Positions 29,328-37,100 of a DNA stretch of 52,357 nt are shown here, in pieces. The first letter of the stretch is position 1. Each line of letters begins with the position of its first letter. Both the position numbers and the translations under genes were made by a program. Source of the stretch: Tritrichomonas foetus (Eukaryota > Parabasalia > Tritrichomonadida > Tritrichomonadidae). The notes beneath the pieces are model-generated. The model saw only the letters and a list, made by a program, of their open reading frames with translations. It did not search any database and was not told the origin of the DNA. Location of the stretch: NCBI GenBank assembly GCA_001839685.1, contig MLAK01000872.1, positions 1-52,357 on the forward strand, given 5' to 3'.

Positions 29328-30200
29328 ATGTTGAGACCAGGCTTTCCGCTCGAGTCACAACACCCTCTTCGAGCAAATTCTGTCCTCGACAAACTTGCAA
29401 ATAGTGTTGAATTTCGCGCGAGACTAAATTTTGAAATGGACGATAAAAATGTTATTCCAGATGGAAATCGAAACATAAATTTTATCCCAATGATTCCGAC
29501 ATTAAGCTCGAATTCCAAAAATGGATCGAATCATCCAGTTCGAATTTTCCAAAACGATAAAATAACCTGGGTTCAAGATGATATCGTTCTAAAGACCAGA
29601 TATCTCTTCAATATTCAGGGTAAGTCAGTCAAAATCAAATCAGTTCGCGTTATCACACCAAATCCCGACGGAACCTCCCACTCAGTCGTCCGGTCGGATA
29701 TCCGCCATGATGAAATAAATAATGAAATCACAAGTCAATTATTTGCTTATATAATTGAACGGCATAAAAAAGAAAATGATCTCTTGTCAATTGCAACGAG
29801 TTCTGAGCTGGCAATTCCAAGAAATTTTTCAATTCCTTTTGATAACATTTTTTCTGAAGTTCAGAATTCTATCGTTCAGCTTGATCAACTTTTAGCACAA
29901 GAATCATCAATCGATCCATCGATTGTAATGGCATCCAATGAACTCAGAGAGCTTCATAGTGATGTGAATGCAATTGCATCACAAATTATGCAGGCGCTAC
30001 AAAATCGGGATAATTTGCAGCTTGAAATTCGGAGGCAGTCAATGGAAGTTGCTGCAGCAGCATCCCAGATAGAACAGATTTTGGTTGATCCAGCAAGGTC
30101 TCCAACTGTGCCAGACACAAAAAACGATGTGGCATTTGTGTTTTCTCTCGTTCCCCTCGTCGTGGCGATTGCGGGATACATCATGAAAAAGAGTAAGTGA
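29328..30200 (+). CDS. tail-anchored coiled-coil membrane protein
   Basis: 290 aa, ATG at 29328 (the frame opens at a TTG two codons earlier). The protein is soluble in most of its length, has a helical/coiled-coil region at ~190-255 (ELRELHSDVNAIASQIMQAL, then QSMEVAAAASQIEQIL), and ends in a single hydrophobic span (VAFVFSLVPLVVAIAGYI) with the short basic tail MKKSK. This is the classic layout of a tail-anchored protein. A short, moderately hydrophobic anchor with flanking Lys favours an organelle outer membrane such as the hydrogenosome, although the terminal KKSK also fits an ER dilysine signal. It could also be a divergent SNARE-like or fission-type adaptor; I see no zero-layer residue to prove that. 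Confidence 0.75.
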   Translation: MLRPGFPLESQHPLRANSVLDKLANSVEFRARLNFEMDDKNVIPDGNRNINFIPMIPTLSSNSKNGSNHPVRIFQNDKITWVQDDIVLKTRYLFNIQGKSVKIKSVRVITPNPDGTSHSVVRSDIRHDEINNEITSQLFAYIIERHKKENDLLSIATSSELAIPRNFSIPFDNIFSEVQNSIVQLDQLLAQESSIDPSIVMASNELRELHSDVNAIASQIMQALQNRDNLQLEIRRQSMEVAAAASQIEQILVDPARSPTVPDTKNDVAFVFSLVPLVVAIAGYIMKKSK

Positions 30201-30571
30201 TTTTCTTTTGTATGATTAATAAATGGAAAAAAATTTTAATAAATCTTTTTTTATTTAGTTATATATTTAACTTCAAAAATAGCTCATGACAATCAGAATT
30301 TCCATATTAATTTTGAAAAACAAAATGAACCATCAAGTTAAATGATAATTGAATTAACTAGTTGAGTAGTTCTATTTTTCATATTTTAAGCAAAATTAGA
30401 AAATTAATTGAGGAAATATGGTGCAATTATGATGAATGACATTGTCTCTGTTGAAACTTTTTCTGAATTTATACGGTCTTTTATTCAGAGTTCTAGACCT
30501 TATATAGGTGGAAAAAGTTGATGTTGAGAATTGAAAATTTCAATCGGTGAAGATTTTGTGATTGTTACAAA
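30201..30571. other. intergenic spacer
   Basis: About 370 bp between two genes in the same orientation. No gene, repeat or initiator that I can support. Confidence 0.4.
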
Positions 30572-31456
30572 ATGAGCCAAGATATCGATTCCTGGCTGAG
30601 TGGCGTCACCACTCTTTGCGATGAAACAGAGCCAGACATGATGTGGTGCGACCCAATTCCAGAAAACGCCGAGGATTTCGAAGATATCCTATTATCGTCT
30701 TTTCGATCTTTTACCGATTTTCCATCGTCTTTTTTATCAATCGATTTAGTTGTTGAAGCCAAACTGCTTTCCGACGATCCCAATTTCAAAGAACGAGCCA
30801 TTTCAACCCTCCAAAATCTGAACAGAATTTATTTTGGAAATATCTCGGAATTAGCTTTACTTTCTTTCGCTCTTTCAAAAGATTCGTCACTTTTATCATA
30901 CATACCGCCGGATTCACCCATTCCTTTGGTTGTTTGGTGTCTTTCACAATGTATAGATATTGATGTCAAAACCGTTATGCAATACATCCACTCAAATTTG
31001 TTACATCCTCCTCCATTCACCAATCAGACAGATTGTCAAGCTGTTCTTTTATTACTTCATCTTTGTATCAATCAATTTGAGCCAGAAAATAAGCCGCCTT
31101 TTACATCAGACGAGTTTGAGATTATTTTTTGCTTGGCTTATTGCTCTAAACGAAGTCAAGTGAAATCACTAGCAGCAAGTTTGCTTCCTCACATGACGCC
31201 TCTAATCACGCAAAGTAGTGCTGCGCATCTTCTTTTCAGGAGGATGCTGCCCTATTGTGCAATGGAGGACAGGGATGGTCAGAAAATGGCGCTGACTGTG
31301 ATTGAAGACATCATTTCAACCCATAGCAGGTTCTTGACGTGCCTGTCAACTTGGGTTTCTTTACATCGTTTGTTTAATTTTTATGCTGCAGCGCTCTTCA
31401 TCATTTTTAGAAGTTTTCTTTCTTTTTTTTTGCCTTTATTCATTTTTATTTTGTAA
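30572..31456 (+). CDS. ARM-like helical protein; probable first exon plus intron read-through
   Basis: The unspliced frame is 294 aa, from a clear ATG (MSQDIDSWLSGVTTL). Residues 1-265 are coherent and helical, with ARM-like pairs (LALLSFALSKDSSLLSYIPP; CQAVLLLLHLCINQF). Beyond LHR the chain suddenly becomes low-complexity (FIIFRSFLSFFLPLFIFIL), as if reading non-coding T-rich DNA. A GTTTGT at 31368 in phase 1, and ACTAACCTTCAG ending at 31805, would join residue 265 to an open frame that continues ...FIDLQHRGLITKQMKTLI and finishes with a membrane span at 32128. That spliced product would be 372 aa with a C-terminal anchor. No known orthologue is recognised. Confidence 0.6.
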   Translation: MSQDIDSWLSGVTTLCDETEPDMMWCDPIPENAEDFEDILLSSFRSFTDFPSSFLSIDLVVEAKLLSDDPNFKERAISTLQNLNRIYFGNISELALLSFALSKDSSLLSYIPPDSPIPLVVWCLSQCIDIDVKTVMQYIHSNLLHPPPFTNQTDCQAVLLLLHLCINQFEPENKPPFTSDEFEIIFCLAYCSKRSQVKSLAASLLPHMTPLITQSSAAHLLFRRMLPYCAMEDRDGQKMALTVIEDIISTHSRFLTCLSTWVSLHRLFNFYAAALFIIFRSFLSFFLPLFIFIL

Positions 31457-31805
31457 TCATATTCAATTATATTCATATCTCCATGATTTTTACGCATGAT
31501 CTTGTCTTTTTTAACTCATTGGTAGTTTTTGTCTAATTATTTTATTTTAATTTTATCATTTTAATATGATTTAATTTGATTTTTTGAATGTATAACGAAT
31601 TCAGATCTAGATTATTTTACATGAAATCATTTTTATACATGATTACTTATTTTTTCATTGAATGATATTTAATGGTGTGAAAACTCGTGTCATGTTTATT
31701 TTTTCTAATGAATTGTGTATGAATGATGAAGAGAAATAATACTAAAAAAAAAATCTTTTTTGGGTTTTTGAGGCTGCAGCATTTTTTTATAAAACTAACC
31801 TTCAG
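31368..31805 (+). other. candidate spliceosomal intron, 438 bp
   Basis: 5' end CATC|GTTTGT, 3' end ACTAACCTTCAG. The trichomonad 3' signal has the branch site ACTAAC fused to the acceptor with AG six bases on, and this sequence has exactly that spacing. The 5' site differs from the usual GTATGT at position 3. The join preserves reading frame (CAT-C|CT-TTT, His-Pro-Phe), and an in-frame TAA at 31796-31798 lies inside the intron just before exon 2. The length is long for trichomonads. Confidence 0.45.
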
Positions 31806-32128
31806 CTTTTTGTGTTGCTGCATCAAATAATTTGTTCATTGATCTCCAACATCGCGGACTTATTACTAAACAGATGAAGACTCTTATCAAGCACATTCAA
31901 GGGATGAACAAGCGACTCTTGAAAGGAAAAATTGTAATGACAAACGAAGTGAGAAATTCGCTTCCCAGGTCGCTCTGGAGGGTTGAATTTCCTCCACCAA
32001 AGAAGGAAATCGAAATTTGCAACGAGACATGCAGGAAAATATCGAAGTCGATTGAATCCAAGAGATCGCTGTTGATCCCACTTGCATTGATATTCAGTAT
32101 CATATACGTTTTGTATGTATTTTTATAA
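31806..32128 (+). CDS. candidate second exon: helical segment plus C-terminal membrane anchor
   Basis: Open from 31799 to the TAA at 32126. As an independent gene it would have to begin at ATG 31874 (84 aa). As an exon it starts after the CAG at 31805. The content is FIDLQHRGLITKQMKTLIKH, a basic region, then SLLIPLALIFSIIYVLYVFL as a C-terminal membrane span. The first part resembles an ARM repeat helix and fits the end of the upstream gene. The stop is followed by A (TAAA). I favour the exon interpretation. Confidence 0.5.
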
Positions 32129-32291
32129 ATTTTGCCTTTTTCTTTTCATTTTTCGAAGTTTTTTCCCTAGTATTGATGTGTAAATGAAAATAACAATTGG
32201 TTTTATAATGTATCAGCTATAATAAATGCACACTATTGTCTTTTGAATGACTTTTCGCACATGAAAACCAGACCTTCAAATCGTAACGGTT

Positions 32292-32936
32292 ATGGTAAAA
32301 TTAAAGGTCAAAATATCCATTTTTTCTTTAATGGAATTCTTCACAACTTTCAATAATATTAAGAGACTCATTAAAGGAGACATCGAAGATGATAAAGAAA
32401 AAGAGACAATAATGCTTAAATGTGCTGTTTCATTACTTGTTATCATAGAGACAGCTTATCTTTTCTATCATTCAAATATCATTCGCGAAACCCTGTGGAT
32501 AAAATCGGTTGGATATATACAAAATGATAATTTCCAACATTTATTTTTAATTGTTGCAGCTTTATTGTTTTTGCTTCCAAATGCAATCATGAAGCCCACG
32601 CATTTTAAAAATCTGATTTTTATTCTTTTGGCTGATGCTGTAATTGGATTCTATGCTTTCAAATATTCAAATGAAGCATTTATTACTAAGGCTGGAATGA
32701 ATCTTGAACGCTTGTTTGATGAAAATAAACCTGATGATGATGTTGAAGCTTTTCAAAAACAGAATGAATTAAGCATTCACACAACTTCACTGAAAATGGT
32801 GCTTGAGAATTATGTGTATGATCGAACAACGAAAGCAGCAATGATAATGGCTGGAATTGCACTTGCTATGACTTGTGTTGAATTGTATCTCGTTTTCACT
32901 TATCAAGAAAAGCAGGAAACAAAGAAAGAAAAATGA
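32292..32936 (+). CDS. four-pass membrane protein with ER-type C-terminal dilysine
   Basis: 214 aa from ATG 32292; an in-frame ATG at 32331 (MEFFTTFNN) may be the true start, because the first 13 residues are atypical. There are four hydrophobic spans: CAVSLLVIIETAYLFYH, LFLIVAALLFLLPNAIM, LIFILLADAVIGFYAF and AAMIMAGIALAMTCVELYLV. Between spans 3 and 4 lies a ~45-residue acidic loop (ERLFDENKPDDDVEAFQK). The C-terminus KKEK fits a KKXX retrieval signal, suggesting an ER/early secretory membrane location. No family is recognised. Confidence 0.7.
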   Translation: MVKLKVKISIFSLMEFFTTFNNIKRLIKGDIEDDKEKETIMLKCAVSLLVIIETAYLFYHSNIIRETLWIKSVGYIQNDNFQHLFLIVAALLFLLPNAIMKPTHFKNLIFILLADAVIGFYAFKYSNEAFITKAGMNLERLFDENKPDDDVEAFQKQNELSIHTTSLKMVLENYVYDRTTKAAMIMAGIALAMTCVELYLVFTYQEKQETKKEK

Positions 32937-33024
32937 AAATAAATCGAAAAGTTTAAAAAAAGATTTCCTATTCTCCATTACATTTTTCTTTATAATCTGA
33001 TATAATACTTTCTTCATTCCTTTT

Positions 33025-33134
33025 ACTTCTTTTCTTGATTACATTTTCTTATTTTCTTGATTATATTTACTTCTTTTCTTGATTACATTCACTTATTTTC
33101 ATGATTATATTTACTTCTTTTCTTTCTTAGTACA
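33025..33134. repeat. 22-bp tandem repeat, about 5 copies
   Basis: The unit ACTTCTTTTCTTGATTACAT plus two bases is repeated with alternating variants (TCTTATTTTCTTGATTATAT...). It lies between the convergent ends of the four-pass protein gene and the CCDC61 gene. Confidence 0.8.
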
Positions 33135-33281
33135 TTAATCTTAATTACCGATTCTCTTATAGTTATAATGGTTTTTTCCAAACTTGTTAGTTTTCTTAGT
33201 TTTCTCTAATAGAGTAAAAAGAAAAAAGAGTTGATTCAAAAAACAATTTACTCAAAAAAGCATTTCCGCTTTATCAAACAT

Positions 33282-34049
33282 TTATTTCGGTGTTTTTGGC
33301 CTTCTCAAATCCTGGCCCGATTTTGGTGTAGATTTTTTGGGCTGCTCTTTGAACAGTTTTCTTGGAGATCCTTTTTGATTCAACCTGTCCCACATCTGAG
33401 GCGACCGTTTTCCTGCGAGTTTTCCTGCAGAATTTTCTTGCGCTTTTTTCTCTTTCAATAGTTTCAATTTTTTTCTGAGTTTTTCAATTTCACTATTTTT
33501 CTGTGCTTGAAGATCTTCATAATCAGCACTCAATATTGAAATTTTTTGCTCAAGTGTTTGAACAGAATGAGTGACACTCATTTCAGCAATCATGTCATTT
33601 AATTTATTATTTTCTTTGTATAGCTTCTTAACGGTCATAATCAATTCATCATTTGTAAAAGGAACCATGGGGACTGGGAGCGGATATCGAATAATATCAA
33701 AATCCGAAATCTGCGTTAAAATGACGTAAATTTTGTCCATGTTGTCCGATAAAGTCGTGGATAATTGCTGGAGTTCATAAGCTGAAAAAATTTCGATTTT
33801 CAGGTTTTTTGATGATTTGTTACTTCCCAAAAAGAACATTTTCCAGAAAACTGGAAGACGTTTCAATCCTCCACTTCTGACGGTTATTTCTTCAACATAG
33901 GCTGCAGAAATTTCGCAAGCATAACGTTGAGTGAAATCTTCGGTCACAATTTGAATTGAAATTGATTCGGATTGATTACAATGGGCAGTGAGTCGATATT
34001 TCTTTTTGTTTGTCTCAATAATCTTCTCTATTGAGCTTTCGATCGACAT
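33282..34049 (-). CDS. CCDC61: CCDC61/VFL3 basal-body protein
   Basis: 255 aa from ATG 34049 (MSIESSIEKIIETNKKKYRL). The frame extends 18 codons upstream as a hydrophobic stretch that is probably untranslated, since TCAGTCTT directly precedes the inner ATG. Residues ~1-130 form the XRCC4/SAS-6-like head; the block IYVILTQISDFDIIRYPLPV matches the family signature (ryLILiYsvEFDrIhYPLPLP). Residues ~133-205 are coiled coil, and the final 50 are Lys/Arg/Pro/Ser-rich (KRSPQMWDRLNQKGSPRK), a probable microtubule-binding tail. Known role: CCDC61 (VFL3 in algae) forms filaments, attaches accessory fibres to basal bodies and orients them. A flagellated organism fits. Confidence 0.8.
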   Translation of the reverse strand: MSIESSIEKIIETNKKKYRLTAHCNQSESISIQIVTEDFTQRYACEISAAYVEEITVRSGGLKRLPVFWKMFFLGSNKSSKNLKIEIFSAYELQQLSTTLSDNMDKIYVILTQISDFDIIRYPLPVPMVPFTNDELIMTVKKLYKENNKLNDMIAEMSVTHSVQTLEQKISILSADYEDLQAQKNSEIEKLRKKLKLLKEKKAQENSAGKLAGKRSPQMWDRLNQKGSPRKLFKEQPKKSTPKSGQDLRRPKTPK

Positions 34050-34057
34050 AAGACTGA
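34050..34057 (-). promoter_or_regulatory. initiator-like motif at CCDC61 start
   Basis: Minus-strand TCAGTCTT abuts the ATG at 34049. It fits the TCA-initiator type apart from G at the fourth position, and it supports the inner start. Confidence 0.4.
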
Positions 34058-34191
34058 GAAGAAAGATAGAAATCCTAACAAAATAGAAAATTAAGAAAAA
34101 CATAGATTATAATTAAAGCGTGAAGTAAGAGTAAGTAAAATTAAAAAAATCGATTTTTATTTTTATCGATAAAAATAAAAATGTTAAAATT

Positions 34192-37100
34192 TTAGAATTC
34201 TTCATTATTGGTTTCCTGAACTTCAGAATCAGTACTTTTATAATTGTTACGTCTCTTTATAATAATGAATACCGCAATACCAACTGCGGCAGCAACAACA
34301 ACAAGAACAGCAATAACAATTCCTGCAATTCCACCTGCTGAAAGTCCTTTTCCTTTTCCAGAATTGGTATTATCATTATCATTATCATTATCATTATCAT
34401 TATCATTATCATTATCATTATCATTATCATTATCATCAGGAATGGTTTCATTAAATGAAATATTTACATATGTATCATTCACATTAGGTGTGAGGTCATT
34501 TGTTGATATATTGCTTGAACCTGGTTTTGATTCTTCTTGACTTGTTTTATCACCTTGATTTGGTTTATCTTCTTTCTTAACATCCAGCATGAGAGAACCT
34601 GAAACATCATGACAGCTAGTTGAAAATGTATATTTATTTCCAGAAATTGTCATACTGACTGGCTCAATAGTAATAGGGAAAGCATTTTCACCAAAAGCGC
34701 ATCCACTCTTCAAAACAAAATGTTCACCTTCAAGGCTAGATTCAATTGGATATGGTTCGATTAGAATTGTGAAAGATTTAAGTACATCATTAATTGTAAC
34801 TAAAGCATCAGTAAATTGGAAGTAATAATTTGCTTTAAGATCTAAATTAGAAACATCAACTTTTGAAAATGAAAGTGAAGTCCCTTTGGCTAAGAATTCA
34901 CAACTTCCAGAAATAGAAACACTATTTTCTGATGTAAATGTAATATTATAATTATTTTTATCTAAGATAAACAAATCTAAATTAATATTTTCACCCACAT
35001 AAATAGTAAATGTATCTCCGACATTACTGTCAGCAGTTGATAGATAGTATGAATATTCTGATGGAGATAAAGGTAAAACACCATCTGGACAAGAGTTCAT
35101 ATTTGTTGTATAGAAACAAACTTCATTAGAACTATAAGAAACTTGATCAAATTGTGGATAATCTGTTTCACATTCTAATGAATATGATATTGGATAATCA
35201 ACAACTAAAGAATAATCATCAATGATAGCACCCGCTTGATATAAAGACCCTGGAATCATTAGGACTCCAGATTTATCCATCTTTATAACATCTAAAGTAT
35301 ACCCATCATTAGGTTCAGTAATTTTCAAGGCACTTAAAAGTGTGTCAACATCATTCATCCATTTTTCTGCACTAAATGGAATGTTTACTTCACTTCCTCC
35401 AATTGTGACAAATGCCTCAATTCGGATTTGATTTCCAACTTTTGATGCTCGAATTGTTAATTTCGAAGCACCTGAAATTGATTTAGAAGAAATGCCCCCG
35501 ATCCATGATTTAGAAAATGAGATTTGTTTCCGGTTATAAACAACTTGACGATTCATATTATTAACAAGCTTGTTTCCTGTTCTATCATTGTCATAATCAA
35601 TTAAATAACCAATATCATCATATTCAATAAGGTATACATCATCATCACTTAAAATTGTTGATGAAGAAAGAGAAATTGTTGTTTTACAATGGGCTTCATT
35701 TCTACTGTTACAAATTTTTGTAAACGTATAATCATCGATTGATGGAATATTAAATTCATAACAATCTTCAAAATTATTTGATTTGTCAAGGATTTCAATT
35801 TTTCCATTAGGATGCGTTACTTGAATTTGATTATCTTGACTAAATAAAATGTTGTGAATTGGAGTTGACTTGATATCTCGAGCTTGCCTTGCGGAAAATA
35901 CTAAAGAAGCCTGATTCGAAGGCATTTTGATCAATTTATCACGGAAATAAGCTTCAAATCGATATGGGTAATCAACTGTGGCTGTATAATAGACCGCTCG
36001 AATCATCCATTTGTCAGATATGATATCATTCATAGGGTTGAATTCCTCTGTTGTAAATGAATCAACTTTTTTTACTGTTACTAACATTTCAGTGTTTTTA
36101 TCTTCTGTAAACTTCTTAATACATCCACAAGTCAAAGACTTTGTAGTATATCCGATATAAGGCTTTGTGGCACTACAAAATGGATTTTTATCTTCACTAA
36201 TCGTGAAGGAAGCATATAACGTTGCAGTAACCCATTTATCTGTACTTCCATCATCAGTTCTTCTATATGGAATATTAACTGAATGCAAATCTTTTTTCCA
36301 ATAAATGCTATTTTTCATTGAGAAAAGTGTCTTTTCTGCTTCAACAACAATAACATATTCATCTTTATCTAAGCGATGAACGTTTTGACATAGTGGTTGT
36401 ATACCTGGCATTTTAACGACACATGCTATTGGTGGTCTTTTGGCCTGTGGAATTTTATCATATAATTTATTATTTAGATTCAAAAAGAACCTTAAAGTTC
36501 CGTATATTTCATTTTTTTGTAAGAAAACACGCACTTGAGTTTCTCCCCAATTATTGTTTTTCAAAGTTGATGCAGATACAATCCTTGCTATCATTGCATT
36601 ACTATTGGTCTTCAGATTTTTGACATCAAAAACATAGTTCGAGAAATATCGATCTATTGTCACTGTGTAAGAATATGCACCATTTGAAGTGTCAGATATT
36701 TGAAAAGTCGAGTAAATATTATTTTTATGAATATTTTTATAGGGAATTTCGGTTGTGATCAAATAGTCACTCCAACCTCGGTTATAATTTAACTTTATTT
36801 GGAGTTTCTTGTTAGATTTATCTAATTCTCTTCCGAGTTGAATAACTGGTGCAAAATTGGATAAACCCGCGTTTACTTTGACATTTTCAAAAGCTTTGGA
36901 TAAAATTGTCTCGCATTTGCTTCCCTCACATACATTAATTTCACAATTTAATTTTTTTACAGGCTTATTACCAATGTTAACATTTTCAATAGTTAATTTT
37001 ACTGGATTATTACCACGAATTTCACCTTTCATTTTTTGATTCGAATTCAAAATTGTGTCATCAAAAATTTCGAAATCTTCAAATTTAGATACATAAGGAC

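Noticed and set aside
31692..31716. Alternative 25-nt first exon (ATGTTTATTTTTTCTAATGA...) joined through GTATGA to the 31806 exon
   Set aside because: It is also in frame, but GTATGA is a weak 5' site and the encoded start is low-complexity. Joining to the ARM-like gene explains more.
32113..32118. GTATGT, a canonical trichomonad 5' splice site, near the end of the second exon candidate
   Set aside because: No ACTAAC-type acceptor follows before the next gene, and the frame closes normally 8 bases later.
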